From Sympetrum striolatum (Eukaryota; Arthropoda; Insecta; Odonata; Libellulidae), in NCBI GenBank assembly GCA_947579665.1, contig OX388349.1, positions 42,851,854 to 42,915,853 of the forward strand: 64,000 nt of DNA, given 5' to 3'. A model generated the notes under the pieces. It saw nothing but the letters and a program-made list of their open reading frames with translations, was not told the DNA's origin and did not search any database. Each line of letters starts with the position of its first letter. Within the stretch, counting starts at the first letter, position 1. Positions 1 to 13,566 of this stretch are shown one piece after another. The position numbers and the translations under genes were made by a program.

Positions 1-3000
1 GCATTTTTTCGGCGTCTTTCGATTCTCCCGCTCTGCCTCTGGCGCCCTCGTGAAATTACGCGGACTTTTTTCCCTCGTAAAAAGCGTAATTCCTGGCGTC
101 TTTTGTCTTTTTGGCTCCCGAAGGCGGTACTTTGGTATTAAAGAGACTTTTGCCGCGCAAATAGTGGCAAACGTTAGGAATTATCTTCTCAGTGGTTTTT
201 CCATCTTACCGAGAAAAATCGGCGTATTTTTCACCTGCTTCCGTAGATGTGAGAATACGTTACGAAGGAAGCGCGTGGCGAAGCTTGTGCCATTCCCGCT
301 ATTTTTTTCTCGAAATGAAATATTCGCTCGCGAAAAAAAATGACCCGGAAGTTAGTGCAATTTAGGTATTACGCTAATGAACCTTTAAATTAATGTTATC
401 GATTCATAAAATTTTATAGCGTTAGTATTCAGATGGTGTTCAAGTGATGCTTTCTTACTTCCAAGAACAAATACTGTTATATTCTGTTATTCTAATCTTC
501 TGTTCTACCACGAATAATTACAAATTATGGAATTGATACATCATATAACTATAGAAACTGTGAATCCCGAAGAATGATGAAAAAGGTGAGTTATTTTTAA
601 TATTCCTGTAAGAATGTGTTTGTTTTCAAAACGAGGGTTCTCAAAAACTTTGAGAATCTTTATTTTGTGAATTTCGAAGCTCTTTCATGAAAGTATTTCA
701 TCTTCGACCTAACGATTATTTTCACATGATGCTTGCAATTTTTACCGAGGAGGAACGATATCATTTTCATTAGGCACTAATTAGAAAAATCAGCAAGGAA
801 ATGCTGAGAAAACCTATTGGGTCATATATGTATTTCTCATAAGAATTGTTAAATCCTGAATCTATGCATGGTGTACGTTTTACATCATTATTAGCAATTT
901 TACTTTAGCAATCTACTAGAATTAAGTGAGCGTATGATAGTACGGGTGTGGAAGAGTGATGAAGATTTTTGTTTGCTCCTTAACCTACGAGCTTCTTGAA
1001 CGACAATATGTCTTTCCTATGAGTCTGTATTTTGGTCCCTTCCCTCGGTGTAGTTCTGAGTTCCCCGGCCAGAACGCGTGTCGGCGCGATGACATCTGAA
1101 ATGAGTTCCTGACAACACGAAGTGTGAAAAGCATCCTTCTAGAACGAAGCTATTCCAAATTATTATTTTTGAAGACTTCAAGAATGATGAATAGTTTAAT
1201 CAAACTAATCTAAGGTATAAAATGTTCCGCTAATTCCAGAATGGCGAAAGAATAAATTCAAATCTCCATTCGATTATTTCAGGATATTATCTCTATTTCC
1301 GTAATCAAGAGAACGTTTTACGGGGTCTCAAGGATAGGACATCTTCCGGGTATACCTGCAGGCTAATCCAAGAGTCCTAAATATCTTCTGCATATATATT
1401 TTCCCTCGGGGTGTTCTCATCCTCCCTTTGGGGAGGAAGCAAAGCTCCTTAGTGGAAGCCGGACCGAATCCCTTGCGACAAGAGAGGTCTGCTTTTACAT
1501 AGCGGCCAACCTCAAGGATTGACAAGCGGAAGTAGGAGATATAAGTGCGTGAGATTCAGGAAGTTATTTGTTAGTTGGTATTTTCCAAGAGCCTAAATAG
1601 CCATCGAGGACCTGATGGCTTGGCAATGCTTAGATTTTTATGTGATAAACTAGGTTAATTTCCTATATGTATATCTGAAGATAATTACTGCCTTCGATTC
1701 AAACAGAGCGAATAAAATTTTACATAATTCCATCGGATGTATTGGAGATTTTCACTTTACGTTATACTTTATCTAATTTATATAATTATGGTGCTCCAAT
1801 AGATTTAATTAAAACAGATAAAAATTAGCAGAGCACACTCAAGTCTTCAATTAAGATTTAAGTAGATATACTACTGGAAAAATCATTTAGGCCATGCATT
1901 TGACTTTATTTATTCAAAATTTGCTCTATTATTTGTAAACTTAATACTCATTTTAAATTACTATCAGATTTCGTGAGGGTGCCAGCGATAACCTTGCAAA
2001 TCTATTAAGCCGTGAAATTTCAAACAATTAATGTATATTCATTAAATAAGGTGCGTTGCCAAACAACAGGACTTAAGTACTTGAATTATTATCTCTGCCT
2101 AATGAAAGGATTCATCCCAATGACTTATATCCCAAAATTGCCTAGACTTGATACTGAGAATTGATACAATATTAATTTTTTTCTCTGAAATTCTTCCCCC
2201 TAACACTTACATAACTAAACTAACCATCATTTGTAAACAGTGAGAATTTTGGCATCTAATTCCACATTCAAACACGGAGACTACATGAAAAATTATGCTG
2301 GAGAAATACGTATTCATACTTGATTCTTGAAATACATATACGAAACGATTTTACAAACGTGATCTCTGAACTCCACAGGTTACTTATCCCACGACTATAC
2401 TCGCAAATATCCTCCCAAGTTGGCACCCCTGCACGCCGCCACTAGACGTCTCCCAGGCCGAATTGAATATAAGAGGAAAAGGAGAGTGGGAGAACGGTAT
2501 TGAAAGGTACAGCGAGAGAAGGTGGAAGTAGGGGAGGGATGGGTAGAGGAATAAGGAAGTGGAAGGAGGTTATAAGGGTGAGGGAGGGGAAGATTCAGGG
2601 ATGCATGAATGGTCTATGGAGAACCCGTCTCCAGAAGAAGAGGAAGTTTTAGGTGACTACCCCTGCTCTTTCTTACCCCAGTCCCTCGACAAAAAGAACC
2701 TTCCCTTGCTATCCTGCATGAACCCATGTGTTCATCTCTTTTCACTTGTTCGCCTCGGACGAATCCCTACCCCAAACTCTCTTTCCGTGAGGGTTTCCCT
2801 TCCTCCGAATTCTACTGACCTCTTTCCTTCCTCTTTAAGCTTCCCACTGCTTTCTTACCCTCTTTCAGACGCATCGCAGTCTGGGCGGAAAAAATATGTA
2901 TACAGCATCGCCCCTGCTCATTAACATTTTCTAGCAAAAAATTTTTATTCCAAATCCAACGTAACTTCCGCAGCCCGACAGCTTTTTAAATATTCTTTAA

Positions 3001-6000
3001 CGAGGATAACCTCTGTTCGCCGCTGAGTTACCTAAAGCTTTAAATCATAAGGTTTATATCATTTGTGTTATTGAAGTTTAACAATCGAATACCCCCTCGG
3101 CTTAAGAAAAATCAGCGGATATGTTTAAATATTTATCTGTATTTACGTTAATTTTCATTAAGTATAATGCAATGAGAATTAAAGGAAGAATTGCATAAAT
3201 TAATTTAATAAAATCGCCCCTGTCTACCTTGATTATTATTAATACAGGTATTCAGTGGCGTGCTATGACAATTGCTAATAATTTGCAAAGAATGATCGCG
3301 GATAATCAAAGAGTGGCTGAATTAACTATTGGTCAATCAACTCCACTAAGAATATTCTACAGAGTAGGTAATCTCAAAATAATCGATTTTTAAAATGGGG
3401 TTACAAGAAATAAGCTTCCGAGATAAAGTTTCATCTTCGTCGATCTCTTAACTGACTCAACGGTTTTTAGTTTTTACAAAAGGTACCAAGGCAGCATTTA
3501 CTTCATGCATTTAATCGGTAAGAATGAGCAGTGAAGCATGATTACCAATTTTAACGTACGTTATTACCCCTAAGATTTCCCTTACGCTAAAATAATGCAA
3601 GTTGAATAATTCATGTAAGAAGTGTCGTTAATTTTTTTTCTGCGACGACTGCAGTAAAAAAATCATCTCAGACCGACAAAAAACGTGAGATCAAACTTGC
3701 GAGAAGGAATATGCATGAGATCAAATTCCTCTGAAAAAATCCGAAGAAATCCGTTGGGTAGAGGTTCAGGGAAAAACTTTATCCATAAGAACTAACGAGA
3801 AAAAATCGCAGGGGAATCCAACCACGTGGGTTGCCAATCTGGGCAAAAAACGCGGTAAAAAGTAACTGAAACTGGTTTTTAAAACTGATTTTTTTGTTTC
3901 TCGTCAACCCATATACGACCCGAGTATCTAAAAACGCACCGTCGGGAAATAGGCATACTTACCCACCGTCCCAACCCCAAGAGAAAAAAAAATAAAAAAT
4001 ATTCAACCCCCTTGGCCTGGATCTCCGCGACCCCCATCGAGTCTTCGCAACCAAAAAACCTACCCCTTTCAATTTTTCTCGAACCCTTTCGTCCCTGCTA
4101 CCTTTTTCCCCCTCCAAAAAACAGTCTACCCAGAGAATGCCATAGCCCTTGTGGCGGAAAAAAAATTAATTCCGCACGCCCATGTGTATGAGGCCTTCTT
4201 AAGAGGGTATCAGCCTGCCCTCTTTCAGGAATTAAACGTAAAAAAAGATCGCATTTTTCAATCCGTCAGGGTCTTCGTGATGGAAGTGGAAGCTGGCTTG
4301 CTTCGTAGCGAGTAAAAACTAAATTCGACGCTAATCCACAAACGGAAATGCAAGATTTTTTGCTCAGTTTTTTATGTAATGGGTTTTTTATTACCACCAC
4401 GGATGCTTAACCACGTGATTTAGAGTTGGCTGAAGTTTTCTCATATACATTACTCCTATTTTAAAACATTTATCGAATACTGAGGTATGAATTAGAGTTT
4501 TAAGATTTTTCCATGGTATGAAACAATATTTTTCTTCGATCCAGTTCACAAGAGCTCCCTGATACATTTGACACTAAGATAATTACATCAACCGATACTT
4601 ATCTTACAGTTTTGTTGATTTATGAGAACGATTTCATGGTTTAAATCTCTAAAAAATTTTAATTAAAGAGAGATATTAATACATTTTAGAACCATATTTG
4701 AATATTCAATGTCAATACATCCTAAATAATGGAACAAACCATTTGGTTCGATCAAGACTCTGCCAAGAACCAAAACGTCGGAGTAATAGGCAAGAAGCTA
4801 TGTTTTATACGCGATGATCTTGACCTTGTAAGTATTCTAGGAAAATAATTTAAATATTAAAGAATTAAAGTTAACTTAGAGAGAAATAACAATTGAGGTT
4901 TGACATTTGCGTACGTAATTGATAAATTCTAAACGCTGGATCTCTTCTTTAAGAGAAATAATTCCACAGGCAATTTTTATGAGGATTAGAACAGCAGAGA
5001 ATAAAATAAAAATTGGCTCGCCAATTACTTATAGACATGTGAGGTGGCTGAATTGGATATTTCTGAATATAATAGGTAATTTATCCACACATTTGTTTAT
5101 TGATTGCTAGTACGTTTAAATACCATCGCACACCACCACCTAGATACTACAACTTGTCACTCAATGAAACTAGAATTGCCTTCATCATTTCAGTGTCTCA
5201 TGGGGGAATCTTGTGACTCACCAATATTTCGAAGGACGGTGTTACGTAGAGATACCGGATTAAGAACGATTGATGGGATTCTCGATCAGCAATTACGACT
5301 GTTCACTACTTGCGCTAATCAAATTGTCGACTCAAAGAATCAAATCCCCATCCTTAATCATTAAGTTCCTTCATTGGATTGGGACGAATCCGGATTATGA
5401 GATTTGGCATAGAATATTCGGTTCTATCCTAGGGGAGGTGGTAATTTACTTAGATATCTCGACAAGATCAATTTACCAAGCATCATTGTCACCCCCTGCC
5501 AAATGCTTGTATTTACCAGGCTACTCAAGAGATTACTTAATAATGGGTATGCTTAGAAATACGTCCCCCCTTGAGTCCCTCTTCAATTATACCTTCAGAT
5601 TAATCATCAATTTAATGGTTCGTAATGCTGTTTTAAGATATGATTTGTGCATAATCAATTACCATTATACATACTGAATAACCAAACTTCGTTCTATCGC
5701 GGTAAATAGGATAAATTGTTTTATGATGAGTTGGAAATACTATTGTTATTCCATATTGATTTGTGCAATGAAATATTCACCATTTTTGCACAAAAATTCA
5801 ACAGGTGAATGTGTATCATGAGCTGCATACGCCAGGGTTATATTTGGTCGTCGTTATAAACATTAACTGGTTAATGAAAGAAGAAAATGGAAATAATTTT
5901 ATAATTTTATAAATATTAATATTTAGTAAATATCTAGTGATCCAATGATAACAAATTCGAAAAAGATTGGAAAATTAGCCTCAAAATGAGCCTTAGCCTC

Positions 6001-6392
6001 TACTTCAGAATTGTGTCAAATTTAACTCTTAATCAAAAAACATTTCGTCGATATCACGCAAATCGTTTCTCTGATAAAATTTGAGTGCTCAAAATAATGC
6101 AGATGAAAGCATAATCACAAATAAATGTTCCGAATCCATTATTTGAAAGACAATGGGAATGACTATTATTTACGAAGTAGGTGGAGAATCACAAATACCA
6201 GTACAACTTATTTAGCACGTCCTTAAGCGAGTGACCTAGTGCACTCCTCTTTTACTCTAACATGAATACAAGGAAAGAATTGCTTCCAACGATTATTCTT
6301 CAATCACTTTCATAGGAGATACTGCCAGAATCATTGTGCCAGCTATGTTTTAAATAGATATAGGGTGGAAAAACTCGCAAATAATTACCTTA
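1..6392. other. AT-rich DNA, no gene recognised
   Basis: No reading frame here has a recognisable domain or a convincing start. Short open frames exist, for example around 50-343, 2559-2924 and 4919-5677, but several begin at non-ATG codons and their translations are low-complexity or unremarkable. A strongly purine-rich stretch (G/A runs) lies at about 2470-2600. No terminal inverted repeats, LTRs or tRNA-like boxes were found by eye. It may hold downstream or regulatory sequence of the minus-strand bHLH gene that ends at 6393, but nothing specific can be assigned. Confidence 0.6.
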
Positions 6393-7565
6393 TCAGCATT
6401 GAGGTCCTTCGGTCCACCACGTCATCATTCCGGCCATGTCACTTTCGACATATTCTACGTCATCTCCCGCCCCCAGCTGCCTATGGATGAGCGCCGGCCC
6501 TGGTGCCATCGCGAGGTAAGCCGTCGCCGAAGTCGAATACCCGTGGGGAGGGGGAGAGTTCGTGGAAGCCACGACACCCGGAGAAGGTTCCAACACCATT
6601 GCGTCCTCCACATCTTCCCTCTTTACCCTCTCGTTGTAAAACTGTAGCACTCCATTCGTTCCATCGGAAGTATAGTTAGGAAGTCTAGCGTAAGAGTCAA
6701 TGTCGATGTAATCGAAAGTTTGGACGGGTTGAAGAGGTAAGTACTGTCTCACTCCGTCTTGGATCGGTTCCACTGACACAGGTGTGGGTGAAGGGGGAAG
6801 GAAAGCTGCAGACGACTCCGGGGAAGACATCGGAGACGATACTGGTGAAGGCGCGACGGCAATTTCAGAAGGAGTCATCAGCATATCTTCCTCCATCTTG
6901 ATCTCCGATTGGATCTCCCCAGGGCTACCCCCATCTGCTTCCCTCAGAAGGTCTTGAAGACTCCTGATATACTCAACGGCACACCTCAACGTCTCAACCT
7001 TGCTCATTTTCTTGGACGCGGCCGAAGATCCGCATCTACTGGAGGATCTTTCGGAAGGGGAAGCGGATCTCTCTGCAGCCGCCGCCGCTATCAACGCTGG
7101 GGGTATATGTTGGCGGAGGGTAGCAAATCCATTATTGACCTGCTTCACTCGATTCCTCTCCCGTGCGTTTCGCCTTGCGACGGACGCCGGTTGATGGTGA
7201 TGCATCCGGAAGCTCCCGGTGGTTGAAGAAGACTGTATTCTTGTCGGTTGTGCGGTGAATGGAACGAATGGTGGCGGAGCGGCAGAAGGACCCCTCCGGA
7301 GGACGGACACGTGAGAATCCTCCGTGGTAGTGGAGGACGATGAAGACATGGTCGAATCCGGAGACGCCGGAGATACTTCGGGTTTGTTGGAACGTATCGC
7401 CGTCATGAGGACTCCGGGGCTGTTGCTCTGATGGTGATAGCTTTCGGACGAAAGTTCTCCACTGGTGTCGATCTTCCCATAAGAAGAATCATCCTCAATT
7501 ACGCTTTCATGAAGATGTCTATGAGGTCCGATGTTGACCACTCCTCCAAGAGCGGTGGCGGCCAT
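6393..7565 (-). CDS. Achaete-scute family bHLH transcription factor (ASH/asense-like)
   Basis: A single uninterrupted frame of 390 residues. The frame stays open upstream, but the codon at 7595 is GTG. The first ATG is at 7565-7563 in a good context (G at -3 and +4), so I start there. Residues about 128-142 are the basic region, containing [15 protein letters not shown]. Helix 1 follows ([10 protein letters not shown]), and helix 2 ([22 protein letters not shown]) begins near residue 186. [10 protein letters not shown] with [13 protein letters not shown] is diagnostic of the achaete-scute family, whose members dimerise with Daughterless/E proteins on E-boxes and specify neural precursors. The loop is unusually long and rich in Ser/Ala/Arg. 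Flanks are low-complexity: a Ser/Thr run near residues 73-81, and a Pro/Ser region with SPTPVS near 260, resembling the family's SPTP motif. The C-terminus has a WW motif. Lack of introns is usual for the family. Which paralogue it is (achaete, scute, asense or a single ASH) cannot be settled from sequence alone. Confidence 0.93.
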   Translation of the reverse strand: MAATALGGVVNIGPHRHLHESVIEDDSSYGKIDTSGELSSESYHHQSNSPGVLMTAIRSNKPEVSPASPDSTMSSSSSTTTEDSHVSVLRRGPSAAPPPFVPFTAQPTRIQSSSTTGSFRMHHHQPASVARRNARERNRVKQVNNGFATLRQHIPPALIAAAAAERSASPSERSSSRCGSSAASKKMSKVETLRCAVEYIRSLQDLLREADGGSPGEIQSEIKMEEDMLMTPSEIAVAPSPVSSPMSSPESSAAFLPPSPTPVSVEPIQDGVRQYLPLQPVQTFDYIDIDSYARLPNYTSDGTNGVLQFYNERVKREDVEDAMVLEPSPGVVASTNSPPPHGYSTSATAYLAMAPGPALIHRQLGAGDDVEYVESDMAGMMTWWTEGPQC

Positions 7566-7686
7566 TGCAAAATGTATTTGAAAACGAAAATCCACAGAAA
7601 GTGACGGTTGAAAATTCGTTGCCTTTCCACGCTATCACCGCTGAGATAATATCATTTGCAAAAGCGCGACGGTTGAATTAAGTACG

Positions 7687-7692
7687 TATATA
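7687..7692 (-). promoter_or_regulatory. Possible TATA box of the bHLH gene
   Basis: TATATA read on the minus strand (context GGTATATACG), about 120 bases upstream of the chosen ATG. It would place transcription initiation near 7655-7660 and give a 5' UTR of roughly 90-95 bases. It is supported only by the motif and its position. AT-rich hexamers are common in this window. Confidence 0.25.
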
Positions 7693-8320
7693 CCACCAAT
7701 GCCAGCTCATCCGCTGACCGCATAACCGGCAATGGTGAAGTACAAGTCCGACCCTATTACTGCACCAGCGTTAGGAACACTCACTTAACGCGAAATAGAA
7801 ACCGGTAAACAATAAATAAACGTCGCCAAGCGAGTAATTTCCCCTTGGACGCTTATCTCTTATCCACGCGAAAATAAGAGCGGGAGGATACGCGAACAGA
7901 ATACGCAATAGAAAGGTGCGTGTGCACTCCGAGAGAATATCTCACTGTCCCTTTATCCCCTGACCCGCGCTCGACACGTCCTGTCGCCTGTATCTCCCAC
8001 GCTTCAAAGCCACACGTGCTTTGCTAGCTCACCGGCGAGTACGTTGGGGGGCAACTCTTTCCCATGATTCACTTCGGCCGGTGCCTCTTCCCCCACCACT
8101 CCCAAACGGTCGCGTGCCGCCAATAAAGTTTGGCGGGGAACAACGCCACACACAGTCCTGCACCGGGCGAAAAAAGTTTCTAACAAGAAGGCGCACTTAA
8201 GGAGGCGGGATTCGAACCAAGGTCTCTCGATTTCTTCGAGAATACACAGAAACTATACGAAGGAGTCGAGGTAATTGAGGTAATGATGACGGCTGCCGGT
8301 GGGCTTCAGTCGCTGGAGGT

Positions 8321-8491
8321 AATTGCAGTTCTCAACTTCCGGAGAAAATTCTCGATATTTCGGGGGAAAAAGAGCAGATCCGTCTTTCGGTCTTCGAAAG
8401 TAATTGCAGACCTATATTCCTGGCGAGAATTGCAGACCACTCGACGTGGAGGCGGCAGATCCTCCTCGAAGCTTCCGGAAGGAATTGCAGA
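8321..8491 (+). repeat. Four AATTGCAG motifs within 171 bp
   Basis: AATTGCAG occurs at 8321-8328, 8402-8409, 8428-8435 and 8484-8491, all in the same orientation, inside the GC-rich island 5' of the bHLH gene. The intervening sequence is not obviously repeated, so this is a motif cluster and not a tandem array. It could be a homotypic binding-site cluster in an enhancer, but no factor is assigned. Confidence 0.45.
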
Positions 8492-9595
8492 GCGCAGAAG
8501 GACCCCCCCGAGGAGTAATATGGGCTCCGGAAGATAATCGCACCGTTGCACTAGTCAAAAAGGAGTCCCACGACACTCAGCGGGGTTTTTTTCCGATGTT
8601 CTCTTGCCGGAGGAATCGGGAGCAATGGGAGAAAATTTCGGTAGGACGTCGGTTTAGCGAGGGATCCCTTGGGGGGCCGAGGGAAAAATTGGTGTAGTGG
8701 GGCAGGGGTCGAGGGGAGGGCGATGAGGCGGTAGTGGGAGGAGGCAAACCCTCCCGAACACCCTCTCCTCATCCCTTCCTCATATCTCTCCCTCAAGACC
8801 CACCCACTCCCATTCCGCCGCGCACGGTCACCAAGTATCGCCTCCCCCCATCTCCCCCATCACTTTCCTCCACTTTATTGTGAGGCTGTCAGTCATGGAA
8901 GAAGGGGAGGCGGTGGGGAAGGGGGTGGGGATGGTAGGGACGCGTGCAGGGAGCGTGCTAGGTTGTTGGCTCGCGACTATTCCTTCTCCTCCCTTCCAAC
9001 TCCTCCTTCGGCGCGGCTCAAACCCTCTTCGCCCGCTCCTCATCCCACGAATTTCAAGGAGGGAACCCAGAGGCAGTCTAGCCTTTTCAAAAACCGGCCG
9101 TAAGGGAGTGTGGGAAGGCATCTGTTGGCAAAGGGGGCTTGCGCGGCCCGACGCCGCCCTCAGCCATGAGTATAGTCGGAAACTCCGTGGTGGAGTGGGG
9201 ACTAAGCCAGAGGCGTTATTCTTCCCTATCTTTCCCTCTGTGTCCTATATACCTTTTTCTTGGTTACCTTCCACCTCTATTCTACGATCGCCATTTCTCA
9301 TTTCTTGCAACAATATTCGCTTGGTAGATGTGAGTCTCTCTCTATCCATTAGACTTAGAAATGCAAAGTTAATTAAAACACCTCCTTATAATTCTCACAT
9401 CCCTCTATCTCTCTCTTCCTTTTAATGGTGGTAGTTATATCTCGCACCTCAATAGGATGGCTAGATTGGAGCAAAGCAAAGTGTCCATGTCTAAGTGGCG
9501 CCCAAAGTAAAATTTCCCTTGCTATTCGCGTGGAGAGATGAGCAAGGGGGCACCGTGGAAGGATTATACACCAAGGGGCATGTTAATAGATCGTC

Positions 9596-9855
9596 CAGGG
9601 CCGGATTAACTCTCAACGGGGCCCTAGGCAACCATCGATTTGGGGGCCCTTTTTTCACGTCCGTTCCGTTCTTTTTCGATCAAAATAAAAACTTAGCTTT
9701 CATAAAAATTTTCAGTTGTGATTATATTTTCATTTATTCTTTGGAATTTTATGTTTGTAAGAAAATTTTCAAAGATTTTTTCATTTTTCGGGGGCCCCCT
9801 AAAATCGGGGGCCCCAGGCAACTGCCTATTCTGCCTATTGGTTAATCCGGCCCTG
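9596..9855. mobile_element. Non-autonomous hAT element (MITE), 260 bp
   Basis: The terminal inverted repeats are CAGGGCCGGATTAAC at the left and its complement GTTAATCCGGCCCTG at the right, a perfect 15-bp match. The element is flanked by the 8-bp direct repeat AGATCGTC at 9588-9595 and 9856-9863. An 8-bp duplication with CAGGG ends is characteristic of the hAT superfamily. Subterminal GGGGGCCC blocks also mirror each other. The interior is AT-rich and has no transposase, so movement would depend on an enzyme encoded elsewhere. The perfect duplication and termini suggest a fairly recent insertion. Confidence 0.92.
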
Positions 9856-12800
9856 AGATCGTCCTCTGATTGGAGCTATAAACAGAAGAAGCAAGGTGTC
9901 TATACGGTTTCACAATCTCTCCTTGGTTTTCTGCATCCGCTTCATGAGAAACAAATCTATCCCAATTGTTGATACTTCAAACTCAGCAGTGACGATTATA
10001 CGGTGACGTCCTGCGGTGATATAACGGTTTTAAAGGAAGGTTAAAATTTAAAACACGGCTTTCTAATCCTCCAAGTCTGCAATGAGTAGAATGGGAGAAC
10101 GAAAAATATCGTATGATATGTGTGCATACAAAGTAAGTCTTATTATTTCTATAATACTAATTTTATGCCGCTCTAAGTGAGAACAAATCTAAATTAGAAA
10201 ACCTTGAATCTATCTTCTAGGTAGACGAGAGAAAATACTGTCCTGCTTGGAAAATTTCGCGAGATATATGGTAATGGATTGTATGTCGTAGTTGCTAAAC
10301 TCCGATTTCAAATTGCAATTTTTGCCAAACAAATTGAGCTCAATGGTCGGACAAGTGTCTAATATTTTAGAGCAAGATACACCCTGAAAGTCTCGAGTGA
10401 TTCTGTTAACTACAAAGTGTATGTTGCCCTTGCGGGATTGTATGGATTGGCACGATGGAAATGTTTTCGATATTGGGAAAGAACAAAACTCATTGCTCCA
10501 TCGCGAGGTTTGATGAAACCTACATAATCAAAGCCTCTTCCGATACACGTATTAATGTGTAATTGGATTTTATAAATTTGTAACGTAAAATATAACTTTA
10601 AAATTCTTTATACTTATTTTTACCATCATTCGCTGAGAAGGGGGATTGTATAAAGCTAGGATAGACCGAAGATGACCGAATGTAATTGTGTGCTTGAATT
10701 CATTCAAAGGTAGCGTGGATTGCCGAGGTCTCCAGTCTCTATTTCCACAATAATGTCAGAAGAAATGCCGCTCTCGAAGAGATATTACATACGATGAATA
10801 TCAATGATCCGAATGCCAGCAGAGATACCGCATTTAAGACAATGGACTCATAGTGGAGCTCTCTCAGAAAAGGGAGAACTAAATGAAATAAACGTACTAT
10901 GACGTTCCTTAATTCCAATTCTATGTTGATTACTCCCCGCATTTACTAAACCTATGCATTATTGGATCAGTCGAGTTATAGCTCCAACATCCTTCCAATT
11001 CAGACGGATGGGAAAAAAAGTTTTTTGATTGACCTTCTACCTGCTGGAGTCAAATCTGACTCAACGAATTATAGTTCTTTTGTTTTCGCAAAGTTGCAGA
11101 GCTAATATTTCCCACTAAGGCTATTTCACAGTGTACCGAAGAAATAGCGTGAGTTTTTTCTTCTTTTATAAAAAATTGTTCCCGTGTTATAACGGTTTTG
11201 CGTCATAAATGACAAGGTATTGACGTTATATTGAATTCTTAATGTTCGTTGGACGGTTCGATAAAAATATGATTTGAGTTTTCAATTTCTACTGGTAGTT
11301 ATAATCAGTTGTAATATCCAATGAAGATTTGAGGTAATCAGCAATATTTGGGAAAAATCTGAAAAGCACAGAAGAAATTACAATTTTCGAATTATTAGGT
11401 AGGTTCTTGAAAAATGAAATTTTTACTAACCTACATTTTTTAATTGTTATTAATCATGCTTTCCGTTTCATTAAAAAGATTGGGATTTCAATTGATTCCA
11501 CCAGGTTAGTTGTATAGCAAATAAGTGCCAGGTCAGCTAAGGGTTCAAGTGTTTCATTATTTATTAAATTCAAAAGTAAATCCCTATCTTCGACTTTAAA
11601 TTATGAAAACGGTGCAGTGATATTTGGAGAGTACTATATATGTAGGACTATTATGATTATATCATAGATATTAGCATGGCACAAAAGTTGCTCACGATCA
11701 GAGGAATTTCATACACCGAATCAACGTCAATACGATCTTGAGAAAATGTTTACAGTTCCAATAATAGGAACTGCTTCCTGAAGGTGGCGTAATTCTGATA
11801 TTTTAGTATTATTAATTCGTCAACTCTTCCCAGAAAGTGCGGAAATTGCCACTTCTTTACGAGGCCTTGAACAATTTCCTTCCATCCACATTCCCTGAAA
11901 TATTTGTAGAAGAAACATTCAAAAATTAAATTCATAAATATTAAAAGTTTTGCAATTACCTTACTAATTCCTCCGATCAGAAAGCACTAACCCTGGGTAA
12001 CTTAATAAATTCGATTGTCCAACACTTCCATTTCTCTAACCATATCTTCATCTATTTCATTACTATCGTAATGTTTAATTGAAAGTAGTCTGCTGTTGTA
12101 ATTAATGAAATATTACTTGTCTAATACTATCATGGGACTTTGAGCACGAAGGAAAGCGAGAAGCTACGCAAAACAAGTTAAAAATCGACTGGCTTATCGT
12201 GGCGTGGAGGATTCGTGAATAATCCGACGACGTCTATGCCGTTGATTTTACGTGGACTTCATCCAAATGTAGCAACAGCGTATGGGGACCTTTATGCATA
12301 GCTGAACACCATGTTATACTCCATGCCACATCATCATAGCCTGAGACCGAAACCTTATGTTATACCTGATCTAATTAATTCCTGTGTATTCCTGATTTTT
12401 TCGCTTCCCTTCCTGAGAACGGGAGTTATCCCACACAGGGGGTATTACTCTGAAAGCATTCAGCCGGAGAGTTTTCCTCACTCCCTAGTTTTTCATTACC
12501 TTTTTGTTGTCTTCTTGTTTATTTTTGAAATTCTCTAAGTCTTGCATGTAATATCTTTGACTTCAGAGGTTAGATGTAAAAGAGGTCCACATAGGTATGT
12601 CATAGCCGAATAAAGATAGCAAAACTTTTTCCGTAGAAAATTATCAATCTTAAACTATTAGTTAATTCTCCTGCCAAAATGACGGAATATAATGCAACAC
12701 ATTCAACTTATAAAGAATGCGCAAATATGGTTGCATTTTTCTGATCTTTCCGAATAATCAAAAATAAACCCTCTCCTTGAGATTAATTTCTGCTGTAATA

Positions 12801-13053
12801 TACTTTATGAACTTGATGTATATAGCTCTCACAAAAACATCGATGTGGTTAGTTTTTGTTTACATAGTTGCTAAAACAATATCACATTTATTTACATTGT
12901 TACCTTAGGAATAATTTCGAAGACAAACATTTTCCAAGTTTTTACTTTGAGAACGAAAAATTTATAATCTGAAGTTTTATTCTCATAGCACAAGTTTTCA
13001 ACATCTACTATACAGAATGTTATATCACTTGTACAAATGTACTGCTAATGTTC

Positions 13054-13100
13054 GATTTCCAAAGTTAACTAATGATTTCCAAAGTTAACTAATGATTTCC
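13054..13100. repeat. 20-bp tandem repeat, about 2.3 copies
   Basis: The 20-base unit AAAGTTAACTAATGATTTCC is present as two exact adjacent copies (13061-13080 and 13081-13100), preceded by a partial copy ending GATTTCC. The lack of divergence points to a recent slippage or duplication event. Confidence 0.85.
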
Positions 13101-13566
13101 TTATCAGGAAATGCCGGCTCTCCCTCCTCATACATTTCTTATGAGCCTATATTTCCCATGCATATGGTACAGGGCATTTTTTAAGGATTTTTCACTAGGT
13201 GGCCAAAAGAAAAATATCTCCTCGAACACCCCCCCCCCCAACCGCTCCTCCCCCGACATACATGCGCGAGTCTATAAACATTATATGTTAATAGGAGATT
13301 TCACTGATGAACTGCCATTCATTCGTTGATAAATTTCTTCGATTTGCACCAAAAAACTTCATTCGAATTAGCAATTTATATATATTTTGACATTTTGGGG
13401 AAATCATGTATGCAGAAAATTTCTGACATTATTTCAGTTGGGTGTTATTCACGCATCTCCGAAATTTTTTTGTGGCCAGATTATGATTACTACTTGGCCA
13501 CGGCAAACTTTTTTCAACTTGCTTGCACAGTTTTTCTTTGACATCTTCAATCATCTTGCAATTAGC

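Larger units (their letters stand above)
7566..9595. other. GC/CpG-rich upstream island of the bHLH gene
   Basis: This 5' flank is much richer in GC and CpG than the surrounding spacer, from the gene itself up to about 9.2 kb. It probably contains the 5' UTR and promoter. It includes CACGTG near 8013 and other scattered CANNTG sites, a cluster of AATTGCAG motifs (8321-8491) and G-rich and C-rich runs at 8640-8960. No protein-coding gene is supported: open frames on both strands overlap one another and show no known domain, as expected of GC-rich DNA that is poor in stop codons. Confidence 0.5.

Noticed and set aside
50..343. 97-codon open frame near the window start
   Set aside because: It starts at GTG, has no recognisable domain and lies in an otherwise gene-free region. 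Nothing beyond its length supports it.
2559..2924. 121-codon open frame in GA/CT-rich DNA
   Set aside because: It starts at GTG and its length follows from purine-rich and pyrimidine-rich composition. No family resemblance.
8208..8218. Exact tRNA B-box complement GGATTCGAACC (minus-strand GGTTCGAATCC)
   Set aside because: There is no A box about 34 bases away, the T stem pairs badly and no acceptor stem can be formed. It is not a tRNA gene.
8283..9425. Overlapping open frames on both strands of the GC-rich island, up to 181 codons
   Set aside because: GC-rich DNA has few stop codons. Frames on both strands overlap, and none contains a domain or a conserved pattern I recognise.
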